Source: a virus. From it: a DNA stretch of 63,257 nucleotides. Under the pieces are notes generated by a model. That model saw only the letters and a program-made list of their open reading frames with translations. It made no database searches and was not told the origin of the DNA. Shown one piece after another: positions 1-5,970 of this stretch. The translations under genes and the position numbers were made by a program. The stretch is from positions 1 through 63,257 of IMG/VR virus record IMGVR_UViG_3300020129_000255. One strand, given 5' to 3'. Numbering within the stretch: position 1 is the stretch's first letter; each line of letters starts with the position of its first letter.

Positions 1-91
1 GGTGGGCCATCTCATCTCGGCAACAAGAGCAACCCTCTGACCGCATGTAATCGGCAACCGCTTGGCGAATAGCTTCTAGTTTAGGTTTCAC
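1..91 (-). CDS. 5' part of the gene at 63018-63221 (cut by window edge)
   Basis: This is the start (GTG at 91, preceded by GGGAGA) of the small cysteine-containing protein described at 63018-63221. The rest lies at the other end of the window. The start overlaps the stop of the upstream gene (88-342) as GTGA. Confidence 0.7.
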   Translation of the reverse strand, partial: MKPKLEAIRQAVADYMRSEGCSCCRDEMAH

Positions 92-127
92 GTCTCCCGC
101 TCCAGTGCGGCAAAGGCCGCGTCATAC
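1..127. repeat. Terminal direct repeat, left copy (circular contig overlap)
   Basis: Bases 1-127 are identical to 63131-63257. The repeat cuts through two overlapping genes, both of which become intact when the ends are joined, so the contig is best read as a circle. An exact overlap of this odd length is typical of an assembler k-mer overlap rather than a biological terminal redundancy; that is inference. Confidence 0.95.
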
Positions 128-342
128 TCTCTAGCCAACTGAATACGCTTCAATCCTCCACTGCCGCCAATCACTCCATCGCGCATCGCCTGCCCAGCGC
201 GGAGCAGTGGCCCAAGCCGTTCTTCCAGCACCAGTGCACAAGCATCGTTGGTGTCGTTGCCAAGCCCGACAGCTTCCATAACTTCGTCAACGCACTCGGC
301 GGCTACCCTCTCCAGCGCCTTGCCCACCCTATCGTTGCTCAT
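88..342 (-). CDS. Hypothetical protein, 84 aa
   Basis: The chosen ATG at 342 overlaps the stop of the upstream gene as ATGA, and the open frame further upstream is only overlap with that gene. The product is acidic, without cysteines or membrane segments, and looks helical (for example ERVAAECVDEVMEAVGL and LKRIQLAREYDAAFAALE). No family is recognised. It lies within a run of early-type leftward genes joined by 4-base overlaps and is probably co-translated with them. Its 3' end is duplicated at 63218-63257. Confidence 0.7.
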   Translation of the reverse strand: MSNDRVGKALERVAAECVDEVMEAVGLGNDTNDACALVLEERLGPLLRAGQAMRDGVIGGSGGLKRIQLAREYDAAFAALERET

Positions 343-683
343 GGGCGCGGCTCCTTTGGGTCGAACCATTTGTTTTTTATCAAGTGGCCTATGCGTGTCA
401 CTGTTCCGCCGACTCCGTTGGTGACGGCGCGGCAATGTTGCCCCTTAAGTTTTTCCCATGATTCGACTTCGAGCACTCGCAAGATGGCTCCAATAAACTC
501 CATACCGTAAGCCGTGCCTACGCGCCGATTTTTCTCGGCGTTCCACTCGTCAAGAGCATAGCCACCAAATCCGCAGCTCCACCCATCACCTTCTAGCATG
601 AGGTAACAGGAAAATATGCCGTGGTCCTCAACACCCAGCGTAGTGCCAGTAATTTTCACGTTCTCAATTCGTGTCTCGCTCAT
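339..683 (-). CDS. Conserved phage protein, 114 aa
   Basis: The ATG at 683 has a strong GGAGG about 7 bases upstream, so it is preferred over the open extension to 980. The segment EDHGIFSCYLMLEGDG, then GFGGYALDEW, then YGMEFIGAILRVLEVESWE resembles a small protein family found in many phages and prophages, of unknown function. No catalytic residues stand out. It is translationally coupled to the next gene by ATGA. Confidence 0.75.
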   Translation of the reverse strand: MSETRIENVKITGTTLGVEDHGIFSCYLMLEGDGWSCGFGGYALDEWNAEKNRRVGTAYGMEFIGAILRVLEVESWEKLKGQHCRAVTNGVGGTVTRIGHLIKNKWFDPKEPRP

Positions 684-827
684 CGCCCCTCCTGCCCCTT
701 TATCGCTGCCTCGCCCTGTGCTATGCTCCGAGCCATGCCAAGACACAGACTGCGTTTCTACGTGTACCGTCTCTTCTTTGCGCTCATCGGTCGGCTGCCG
801 CGGATCTCGAAGCTGAAGGTGAAGTAG

Positions 828-852
828 GGAACAGTCCTTAGCGAACTGTTCC
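828..852. other. Perfect hairpin, 8-bp stem with 9-nt loop
   Basis: GGAACAGT and ACTGTTCC pair across a 9-base loop. Read as leftward RNA the loop is UCGCUAAGG. It lies in the 212-base stretch (684-895) between the 40-aa exported peptide and the gene at 339-683, where I see no leftward gene. There is no U tract, so it is unlikely to be a simple terminator. A hairpin of the same architecture occurs at 48187-48211. Confidence 0.6.
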
Positions 853-895
853 GAGTCTGCCGAGGCAGATGTTTGGATGAAGAAGATGCTGTAGA

Positions 896-1018
896 TCAGA
901 ACGTCTGGTATGTCGTTCCCTTTGACTTCCTTACCGTGGGACCGTCGTGCTGATGCTGGGCCTGTGTGACCGTGGCACATGCCAAGGTCAACGTTACGAT
1001 TAGTAAGATGACTCTCAT
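896..1018 (-). CDS. Small exported peptide, 40 aa
   Basis: This was found by reading the gap. ATG at 1018 has AAAGGAG 4 bases upstream and overlaps the upstream stop as ATGA. The product starts MRVILLIVTLTLACATVTQA, a typical Sec signal with a likely TQA cleavage site, leaving about 20 mature residues rich in His, Lys and Thr. A lipobox reading around LAC is possible but off consensus. Function is unknown; a phage early exported peptide could act in the envelope. Confidence 0.6.
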   Translation of the reverse strand: MRVILLIVTLTLACATVTQAQHQHDGPTVRKSKGTTYQTF

Positions 1019-1206
1019 ACTGCTCCTTTCGCTACCCGTGGGTAGTCGTGTTGTTTTACGTACGTAGTACCATACATTTGTCGCACGGATTTGTCAAGGG
1101 CAATCGTCAGCTCGTGCGTGAGCATAACTTTGTCCCCGGAAGACCAGTCTTTCGTCAGGAGCGTGATTGCCCCTGGCGATGCGGGAACGTAGGTCTTAAC
1201 GTTCAT
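1015..1206 (-). CDS. Hypothetical protein, 63 aa
   Basis: The start ATG at 1206 (MNVKTYVPASPGAITLL) lies inside the 3' end of the upstream gene (1196-1381), and the stop overlaps the next start as ATGA. The protein is soluble with alternating hydrophobic residues (VMLTHELTIALDKSVRQMY). No family is recognised. Position and coupling are the main evidence that it is real. Confidence 0.6.
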   Translation of the reverse strand: MNVKTYVPASPGAITLLTKDWSSGDKVMLTHELTIALDKSVRQMYGTTYVKQHDYPRVAKGAV

Positions 1207-1381
1207 CGTCGTTCTCACGCTGCGCACAGCTTCGCGCGTCCCGCAGCTCTGCAATGTCGTCGTCTAGGCCGAAGGTTCCTAGGAACACGTCAGCGTCATC
1301 TTGGTCCACGTGGCGCAGTTCGCGCTCCAGCATGCGTAGGTTGCGTAGCTGGTTAGCTTGCGTTTGGCGTCTACTTATCAT
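1196..1381 (-). CDS. Hypothetical acidic protein, 61 aa
   Basis: The ATG at 1381 is preceded by CAGGAGGACGACG, an excellent ribosome-binding site, which sets the start. The product MISRRQTQANQLRNLRMLE is a basic N-terminal helix followed by an acidic half (HVDQDDADVF, DDDIAELRDA). It overlaps the upstream gene by 11 bases and the downstream gene by 11. No family is recognised. Confidence 0.65.
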   Translation of the reverse strand: MISRRQTQANQLRNLRMLERELRHVDQDDADVFLGTFGLDDDIAELRDARSCAQRENDDER

Positions 1382-1562
1382 CGTCGTCCTCCTGCGTAGC
1401 ATCCATATCATCCGTGTCTAGTTCGATGTCTAGCTCACGGTCATACCAGGCCTTAGCCTGCTCCTGCGTCTGAAATGGCCCCGTACGGATCTGTCCACCG
1501 GCCTCCACCACCCACCACCCGCTGTCGGTCAGTTCCCATTTGCGTACGGTATCGTCCGTCAT
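1371..1562 (-). CDS. Hypothetical protein with acidic tail, 63 aa
   Basis: MTDDTVRKWELTDSGWWVVE is followed by a segment like small phage proteins that carry W..V.AGG and F.T.EQA motifs (FQTQEQAKAWYDRELD). The last 20 residues are nearly all Asp/Glu. The start is coupled to the upstream stop by ATGA at 1559-1562. Function is unknown; strongly acidic early phage proteins are sometimes DNA mimics, but nothing here proves that. Confidence 0.65.
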   Translation of the reverse strand: MTDDTVRKWELTDSGWWVVEAGGQIRTGPFQTQEQAKAWYDRELDIELDTDDMDATQEDDDDK

Positions 1563-1816
1563 GGCGTCACCAGCACTTTCGTGGTCGTAATGACCTTGCA
1601 GAGGTCTTCGATGTCGGCGGTGCCGAGAGGGGCAGGTTCGATCGTGGGCTCATCCGAGGGCCTGCGTCCACGTCGCACGTAGAAGTGGTCCGGCCAAAAC
1701 TCGGCGATCTGCAGGGCGTCGTAGCCGTCGTACGTCTGCTGGAATAGCCGTAAGGCTGCCAAGATCGTAGCCACGTCTGAGTCGTCAAGGTGGCGAATAA
1801 CCGTCTTACCCCTCAT
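1559..1816 (-). CDS. Hypothetical protein, 85 aa
   Basis: The start ATG at 1816 (MRGKTVIRHLDDSDVATILA) lies 11 bases inside the upstream gene, and the longer frame to 1954 would overlap that gene almost fully. The N-terminal half looks like a helix pair (ATILAALRLFQQTYDGYDALQIAEF). The C-terminal half holds IEDLCKVITTTKVLV. No family is recognised. Confidence 0.65.
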   Translation of the reverse strand: MRGKTVIRHLDDSDVATILAALRLFQQTYDGYDALQIAEFWPDHFYVRRGRRPSDEPTIEPAPLGTADIEDLCKVITTTKVLVTP

Positions 1817-2015
1817 TGACGTATCCCCCTCGCTCCAGCGTGTCCGCGAAGTCCACGAGGCGCGCATCGAAGATGGCCGTGGCCCGGCCGATGCAGACTC
1901 CCTGACCGTGCAGGCCCAGGGCGGCGTAGGCTTTGCCGTACGTCTCGTAGGCAATGAGGTCTAGCATTTCATCGACCTGGATACGTGCTCGTTGCTCATC
2001 AGTTTGTCGTGTCAT
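1806..2015 (-). CDS. Hypothetical protein, 69 aa
   Basis: The ATG at 2015 follows CAGGAGAGGCTACGT, a good ribosome-binding site. The product is MTRQTDEQRARIQVDEMLDL and so on, mainly helical, with no cysteine cluster or membrane segment. It is the first gene after a gap of about 140 bases (2016-2153) that carries repeats, so it may begin a translational sub-unit. No family is recognised. Confidence 0.65.
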   Translation of the reverse strand: MTRQTDEQRARIQVDEMLDLIAYETYGKAYAALGLHGQGVCIGRATAIFDARLVDFADTLERGGYVNEG

Positions 2016-2037
2016 ACGTAGCCTCTCCTGTAGGCTT

Positions 2038-2115
2038 ATCGTTTCATAAATCGTTTCGCGTTTCGAGTTAAGTTGCTGAGAAAGCAGAACGTATTGTGGT
2101 GCAAAATCGTTTCAT
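2038..2115. repeat. Three-copy ATCGTTTC repeat cluster in a gene gap
   Basis: ATCGTTTCAT occurs at 2038-2047 and 2106-2115, and ATCGTTTCGCG at 2050-2060, followed by a further TTTCG. They lie in the non-coding stretch 2016-2153 between early genes, upstream of the ribosome-binding site for the gene at 1806-2015. They could be an operator or an RNA element; nothing further is visible. Confidence 0.35.
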
Positions 2116-2153
2116 GTCGCGTTCCCATGACCATAGTACGTAACATGGCCATG

Positions 2154-2234
2154 TTATTCTTTGAGCCAGCGGTAAATCAGTATCCGTACGAGTACGATTG
2201 CTAAAAGGAAGACGCAGCCACCGTACTCGGTCAT
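2154..2234 (-). CDS. Tiny membrane peptide, 26 aa
   Basis: The reading frame from ATG 2234 encodes MTEYGGCVFLLAIVLVRILI then YRWLKE. This is a single transmembrane helix with a basic C-terminus, giving N-out topology. The start overlaps the stop of the preceding 22-aa frame as ATGA. There is no strong ribosome-binding site, so coupling would be needed. Support is structural only. Confidence 0.4.
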   Translation of the reverse strand: MTEYGGCVFLLAIVLVRILIYRWLKE

Positions 2235-2299
2235 GCTGCACCCCAATTCGTACCCTCAATGCCGTACAGATTCTCGATTGTGTCCTGTGACTCAGGCAC
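2231..2299 (-). CDS. Possible 22-aa peptide
   Basis: A GTG at 2299 lies inside the end of the upstream gene, and the frame MPESQDTIENLYGIEGTN ends in an ATGA overlap with the membrane peptide below. The tight overlaps on both sides resemble the rest of this module, but the ORF is very short and lacks a ribosome-binding site. Confidence 0.3.
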   Translation of the reverse strand: MPESQDTIENLYGIEGTNWGAA

Positions 2300-2384
2300 G
2301 TGCGCGAGGAAATGAGCCCTCGTACAGCTGTGCCTGGTGGTCGAGATAGACTTCAGTGATGCCTACTTCCCTTGAGATTCGCAT
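2292..2384 (-). CDS. Small hypothetical protein, 30 aa
   Basis: ATG at 2384 is preceded by ACAGGAGGCAGCATC, a full Shine-Dalgarno at 9 bases, which favours it over the longer frame to 2594. The product starts MRISREVGITEVYLDHQAQL. It overlaps the end of the upstream 102-aa gene by 22 bases. No family is recognised. Confidence 0.5.
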   Translation of the reverse strand: MRISREVGITEVYLDHQAQLYEGSFPRARA

Positions 2385-2671
2385 GATGCTGCCTCCTGTA
2401 ATTTCGGCTTTGCTGAAACCTGATAGCTCGGCAACGGTTTGCCAACGCGTATGTATTCGAGTTCCCACGCCCGCATCCGGCGTGTGCGCTCGTAGCCTGA
2501 TTGCCTGCGCGAGACTGCGTGCGTAGCGCAGTATATGTATCCTTTCTCGCCGATGTGCGTGACCGGGTTCGTGCAATCCCGTTTCATGTCGCACCGTGTA
2601 TTCATAACTTCATCACTCCTAAATTCCACGCGCCTAATTGGCCAATTCCTAATTTCTTCTTCGTTATACAT
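2363..2671 (-). CDS. Hypothetical protein with Cys/His cluster, 102 aa
   Basis: The ATG at 2671 has GAAGGGAG 10 bases upstream. Residues around 20-48 contain C-x3-(K/R)DC, then IYCATH, a Cys/His pattern that may bind zinc. The C-terminal half is basic (RRQSGYERTRRMRAWELEY). It may bind nucleic acid, but the family is not recognised. It follows the TPGPW-family gene by one base. Confidence 0.6.
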   Translation of the reverse strand: MYNEEEIRNWPIRRVEFRSDEVMNTRCDMKRDCTNPVTHIGEKGYIYCATHAVSRRQSGYERTRRMRAWELEYIRVGKPLPSYQVSAKPKLQEAASCESQGK

Positions 2672-2672
2672 A

Positions 2673-2975
2673 TCAGTTTCTCCCTTCAGCTTTGGCGATT
2701 GCGGCTTGTAATTCCTGAATAACAGTAATGCGATACGCGCCTTCAGTGTTTGGCAAGCGTTTAAGGGATTCGAGTGCATCTTTGGCAGATTCCAGCAATT
2801 CCGGCGCCGCCGCTATCAGGCGAGCGTTCGCCACAGTAAGCGTATCCGATTCTCCACCTAGATATGCTCCACTAATCAGGCAATCCTCATCTATCCTCAC
2901 ACTAGCGGATTCGGGAGTATGCTCAACAACTTTCCACGGTCCCGGCGTATACCCCACCTTGTTTATCGTACTCAT
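2673..2975 (-). CDS. TPGPW/ANARLIAAAPELL family phage protein, 100 aa
   Basis: The motifs YTPGPWKVVE near the N-terminus and ANARLIAAAPELLESAKDAL in the middle, ending IQELQAAIAKAEG, are hallmarks of a small protein family found in many phages and prophages; its function is not known to me. The stop-start overlap with the downstream gene is direct, and the upstream gene (2972-3208) overlaps by 4 bases (ATGA). It is probably early, given its neighbours. Confidence 0.8.
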   Translation of the reverse strand: MSTINKVGYTPGPWKVVEHTPESASVRIDEDCLISGAYLGGESDTLTVANARLIAAAPELLESAKDALESLKRLPNTEGAYRITVIQELQAAIAKAEGRN

Positions 2976-3208
2976 GCTGCCTCCTGTCCAAACACAAATA
3001 CGTATCCGCGTTTGTGGCTACCACCAATGAGTGTGCCTGTCCAATGCATCTTGGCACACAAAGCCTCTGCTGCCTTGCGATGGACCGCTTCGCCTGACAG
3101 TTCATACGGGTAGCTGATCGTCACCTTGTTTCCATCCTCATCTGCCGCGCTAATCCGACTGCCCTTGTAGTTTGTTGGTCCATGGTACTTCGTAAAGATT
3201 GCTTTCAT
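2972..3208 (-). CDS. Conserved phage protein, 78 aa
   Basis: The ATG at 3208 is preceded by AATGGAGGATGTT, so it is preferred over an upstream in-frame ATG at 3220 that overlaps the ribosome-binding site. The pattern MKAIFTKYHGPTNYKGSRI, then DGNKVTISY, H-x2-AAEAL, and GGSHKRGYVFVF matches a widespread small phage family of unknown function. It probably folds as a small alpha/beta domain. Confidence 0.8.
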   Translation of the reverse strand: MKAIFTKYHGPTNYKGSRISAADEDGNKVTISYPYELSGEAVHRKAAEALCAKMHWTGTLIGGSHKRGYVFVFGQEAA

Positions 3209-3224
3209 AACATCCTCCATTTAG

Positions 3225-3240
3225 CGTCGTGAGTGCGACG
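3225..3240. other. Short hairpin upstream of the 78-aa gene
   Basis: CGTCG and CGACG pair across a 6-base loop, just upstream of the GGAGG of the gene at 2972-3208. It may affect initiation or decay of the leftward mRNA. The stretch 3209-3276 otherwise holds no convincing gene. Confidence 0.3.
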
Positions 3241-3276
3241 TTGGCCATCTTCCCGGCGTAGCCTGCCAAGAACGTG

Positions 3277-3447
3277 TTACTTACCCCAGCTTCGTACAAC
3301 AATAGCGCTGTTATACCCGTCGTGATTTACCAGCGAATCCTTTACATCTTGCGCTGTAATTGGCGCGCCACCATCGCATTGCTTGTTGAAAAATACAATG
3401 TCAATTTGCTTTCCATTCAAACGTACTTCCCAAGCCTGCTGTTTCAT
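3277..3447 (-). CDS. Hypothetical protein, 56 aa
   Basis: ATG at 3447 follows ATGGAGGGTATTGAG, a good ribosome-binding site, so the longer frame to 3561 is not used. The product MKQQAWEVRLNGKQIDIVFF is followed by CDGGAPITAQDVKDSLVNHD, resembling small phage proteins that start with W.V.L.G..ID.VFF. Function is unknown. Confidence 0.65.
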   Translation of the reverse strand: MKQQAWEVRLNGKQIDIVFFNKQCDGGAPITAQDVKDSLVNHDGYNSAIVVRSWGK

Positions 3448-3463
3448 CTCAATACCCTCCATG

Positions 3464-3487
3464 CTGCCCACCATATGAGATGGGCAG
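3464..3487. other. Inverted repeat before the 56-aa gene
   Basis: CTGCCCA and TGGGCAG pair over a 10-base loop, ending just upstream of the ribosome-binding site of the gene at 3277-3447. This could be an mRNA stability or attenuation element. There is no U tract for termination. Confidence 0.35.
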
Positions 3488-3511
3488 GAGCAAGGTACTA
3501 AAAGCAAAGAG

Positions 3512-4024
3512 CTACCGTACTTGTAGAATCTCAAACCTAAACGTATCCTGATTCTCCGCAATTACCCGCTTGCAATCCCGTACACTTCCCGCACGCCATT
3601 CCGTAGGATCTGCCGCATACTTCGCCTCATATCCCACTAACTCGCGTTCGCAGCCCGCGAGCCACTTTGTGTGCTGCCCACGCGCCTCCGCTACGTACGC
3701 ATTCGCCTCCGCCTGACTGCCGGCATACTTTGGTTTGCGCGATGTGTCCCAATGCCCATAAGACGACGTGAGAACCGCGAATACGGGCCCGTTCCATTCG
3801 ATCACGGCGTTACAGTGGTTTAGCTTGGCGTCGCGCCGTTCGCGTGCGGCAGAGCCGGGCAATAATTCGCGGTACTCTCCCTCTGCCAAGTAGTAACCAT
3901 CTCCCATATCACGCTCCGTATTCTGCATGCGGACCACGTAGTACTTGGAATTCTCGATTCGCGTACGCTTCGCTGGCGAATAGCCCGGTTTAGCAAACGT
4001 CCTAACAGCTGTGAGTGTGTCCAT
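3512..4024 (-). CDS. Hypothetical protein, 170 aa
   Basis: The ATG at 4024 has TTAGGAGGCATCGCA upstream, a perfect Shine-Dalgarno, which fixes the start. The protein has a basic N-terminus (FAKPGYSPAKRTRIENSKYY), a central region with VIEWNGPVFAVLTSSYGHWD, and a helical C-terminus. No family or catalytic motif is recognised. It is one of the largest genes of the early module, flanked by intergenic hairpins. Confidence 0.7.
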   Translation of the reverse strand: MDTLTAVRTFAKPGYSPAKRTRIENSKYYVVRMQNTERDMGDGYYLAEGEYRELLPGSAARERRDAKLNHCNAVIEWNGPVFAVLTSSYGHWDTSRKPKYAGSQAEANAYVAEARGQHTKWLAGCERELVGYEAKYAADPTEWRAGSVRDCKRVIAENQDTFRFEILQVR

Positions 4025-4051
4025 TGCGATGCCTCCTAAGTGTGCCTCATA

Positions 4052-4071
4052 GGACATCCCGTAGGATGCCC
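4052..4071 (-). other. RNA hairpin with UACG tetraloop
   Basis: In the leftward RNA, GGGCAUCC and GGAUGUCC form an 8-bp stem (one G-U pair) closed by C(UACG)G, a member of the exceptionally stable UNCG tetraloop class. It sits between the genes at 4082-4315 and 3512-4024, just upstream of the latter's ribosome-binding site. No U tract follows, so an mRNA 3'-end stabiliser or processing site is more likely than a terminator. Confidence 0.55.
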
Positions 4072-4081
4072 GAGAGAAACA

Positions 4082-4315
4082 CTACGCTTCGAGTGCCCAA
4101 TACGTCTGTGCCTGATACTTGACCGCCGTACCGCCGACTGGTTCCAGCACGCTACGCATTCCCAAGAAACGATAGTAATAATCATCTCGCCGCGCCTTAG
4201 AGAAAAGCGTGTTCACGGCATCTTGCTCTGTGTCGGCGGTAACGTTAGCCACCACCTCCCGGACTTCGCCAGTGCTACCGTTTAACACCTGTACGGTTAT
4301 GCGTTTCTTATCCAT
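4082..4315 (-). CDS. Hypothetical protein, 77 aa
   Basis: ATG at 4315 follows TTTAGGAGGATCGT. The N-terminal half, MDKKRITVQVLNGSTGEVRE then VVANVTADTEQDAVN, looks like a small beta domain, and the second half contains DDYYYRFLGMRSVLE. No family is recognised. It is separated from the next gene upstream by only 9 bases. Confidence 0.7.
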   Translation of the reverse strand: MDKKRITVQVLNGSTGEVREVVANVTADTEQDAVNTLFSKARRDDYYYRFLGMRSVLEPVGGTAVKYQAQTYWALEA

Positions 4316-4324
4316 ACGATCCTC

Positions 4325-4696
4325 CTAAAGATGCGCCAATCCTGTAATACGCGCCTGCTCTGGTTCAAACACCACATACACATCCGAATAAGTACAACCA
4401 TCCACTACATCGCGCACGATTACGCCATCATATTCTGTATCGTTGTGGAAATTGGATAGAACCGCTTCGTTTGCTAGTTCGCGCACTGGCATACGCTTTG
4501 CCGCGTCGCCATCAAATACCATTGGATTGTGTAGACTCAATTCACAACGCAGTACGCGCGGTCCGTAGAATACCGCATTCTCAGGATTCGACGTAAAGTA
4601 CAAGTATCCTGAGTGTTGCTGAGTCATCATTGGAGGTACGTCTAGCGCGAATTGCTTAAACTTGCGCTCCGTACCGTGATAGGCAACGATTGTCAT
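4325..4696 (-). CDS. Stand-alone ADP-ribosyltransferase-like protein, 123 aa
   Basis: VAYHGTERKFKQF near the start, then GYLYFTSNPENAVFYG, a central NPMVFDG, and the C-terminal EYDGVIVRD..YVVFEPEQ follow the pattern of the ADP-ribosyltransferase domain known from phage polyvalent proteins (HGT, YFTS, YDGVI, VVF-P-Q). Here it is a single-domain protein. If active it would transfer ADP-ribose from NAD to a host or defence protein, as phage T4 Alt/Mod proteins do. The ATG at 4696 lies after the upstream gene ends (4782), so the longer frame to 4822 is unlikely; the ribosome-binding site is weak and a TTG at 4717 is an alternative. Confidence 0.6.
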   Translation of the reverse strand: MTIVAYHGTERKFKQFALDVPPMMTQQHSGYLYFTSNPENAVFYGPRVLRCELSLHNPMVFDGDAAKRMPVRELANEAVLSNFHNDTEYDGVIVRDVVDGCTYSDVYVVFEPEQARITGLAHL

Positions 4697-4781
4697 AGAT
4701 GCGCCAATCTCAAACAATACATCACCACCCCAGCTATAAATCCCGTACCTACGAGTGTGCATACAAGGCGAGAGAGAAGAG

Positions 4782-5153
4782 TTAGCACGAGACCTCCAAG
4801 GGATTCTTTGCGTAGACACCAACTACTTCCCACCGTATGTCCGCGTTAGGCTGTAAGGTCTTATTAACGTCTACCGATTGCCGCGCAAAGTCGCGCGCCA
4901 TGCGTTCGCTGGCGAACGGGGAGGACACGTGGCGACGTGTGCCGCCTAGCAACGTACCTTCGGAATGGAGTGTTACTACGGCAACGTAGGCGTTAGGATT
5001 GATTGCTTCGGCGTACAGTTCGCCTTGGAAACGACGATACGGCATTGGGGCCTTGCGGCATGCGTTCTTATGGGATGATGCTGTGACTTCTGCTATCGTT
5101 CGTCCTTCGGGACTCCAGACTACGCGGTAGAGACCTTGCATTGAATTGCTCAC
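4782..5153 (-). CDS. Hypothetical protein, first gene of the leftward early module, 123 aa
   Basis: This is the promoter-proximal gene of the leftward early cluster, about 50 bases below a putative promoter. MSNSMQGLYRVVWSPEGRTI is followed by VTASSHKNACRKA and a middle region with YVAVVTLHSEGTLLGGTRRH; the C-terminus reads IRWEVVGVYAKNP. The order beta-rich then helix then beta suggests a small soluble domain. No family is recognised. First genes of phage early operons are often host-takeover factors. Confidence 0.7.
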   Translation of the reverse strand: MSNSMQGLYRVVWSPEGRTIAEVTASSHKNACRKAPMPYRRFQGELYAEAINPNAYVAVVTLHSEGTLLGGTRRHVSSPFASERMARDFARQSVDVNKTLQPNADIRWEVVGVYAKNPLEVSC

Positions 5154-5186
5154 TTTCCCGCTATGACGGTAGCGTGCCGGTTGCGA

Positions 5187-5230
5187 TGCTTAATATACGT
5201 CGAGTGTACGTCTGTCAGTTCTAATGTCAA
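5187..5230 (-). promoter_or_regulatory. Putative leftward early promoter
   Basis: On the minus strand TTGACATTAGA (5220-5230) provides a consensus -35 box. Two -10 candidates lie downstream: ACACTC at 17-base spacing, or TATATT/TATTAA (5190-5197) read from the second CTGACA box. It lies upstream of the 5153 start. The opening TTGACATTAGA is shared with the candidate at 42362-42390. Confidence 0.5.
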
Positions 5231-5362
5231 GAGGAAAGTGACGTTCGAGCGAAAATAAATTTGCTGGGATGGCAAGAGGATTGCTTGGCTACGCCACCGC
5301 TACGTATTGTGTCGGATGAGACACAGCCACCATTAGTAGGAGTGTCCGCGAGGCGCGCGCGG

Positions 5363-5400
5363 AAGGTTAAAATTTCACCCAAAGGTTAAAAATTCACCCA
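5363..5400. repeat. Tandem 19-bp repeat (iteron-like)
   Basis: AAGGTTAAAATTTCACCCA at 5363-5381 is followed without a gap by AAGGTTAAAAATTCACCCA at 5382-5400, differing at one base. Spacing is slightly under two helical turns, so a protein could bind both copies on nearly the same face. It lies in the control region between divergent modules and may be an operator or origin iteron pair. Confidence 0.6.
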
Positions 5401-5970
5401 CGGCGCATAGCGTACAGCTGGCGATCCGGTGGGAATTGTGCCAGTCACACAATTACGTAGCCCAATAACCATAATAGAATCAGTAATCTAAGGACAGTCG
5501 CGAGGGCAGTCGCCTAGCGTGGCCGCATGCGCGCTGGCCAGGCGCCGGCCGGCGGGGGAGGGAGGTAGGGGGCACCCATGGGGTAGGAAGGCCGAGGCCC
5601 CGGGGGACCTCCCGCGCGATACTCATCCCACTGATTTTTCAGCTATTTAGACATCAGTAGGCTTAATCGAAACGGGCTCAAGCCCCGAATCCGCCGATTC
5701 CCCCGCATCTACCTGAGCGCGCGACGCTTACGCCCCCGCTTACACGTGCTGCCGCTCGTCCAATGACAAATCACACGTCTCCGATAGTCCTAAAGTTCTG
5801 CGTAGTACCGCACTATCCCTAGCCCTACGTTTCCTCGTACACTAGACCTGCCGAGCCACGGTGCCAACCCCGCACCGACAACCCCCACGGGGAAAGGTGA
5901 GGGCTCCGGGCGCAGCCATTCACCCCGTCGGTCTTTCCGGCGAGCGAAGCGAGTCCGCAACGCGAAGCGT

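Larger units (their letters stand above)
5154..5970. other. Gene-free control region between early and late modules
   Basis: No convincing gene is visible on either strand in these 817 bases. The region holds the leftward promoter, a tandem 19-bp repeat (5363-5400), an AT-rich patch around 5460-5490, then a very GC-rich block (5515-5620) with GGGAGGT at 5560-5566 mirrored by ACCTCCC at 5607-5613. It is a candidate for the late promoter, replication origin or packaging site, but no single signal decides which. Confidence 0.6.

Noticed and set aside
735-827. 30-aa plus-strand frame MPRHRLRFYVYRLFFALIGR... ending just before the 828-852 hairpin
   Set aside because: No ribosome-binding site and only a weak extended -10; it is opposite to all neighbouring genes, so kept only as a curiosity.
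4697-4822. 42-aa N-terminal extension of the ADP-ribosyltransferase-like gene
   Set aside because: It overlaps the upstream gene in another frame and lacks domain similarity; the start at 4696 fits the domain boundary.
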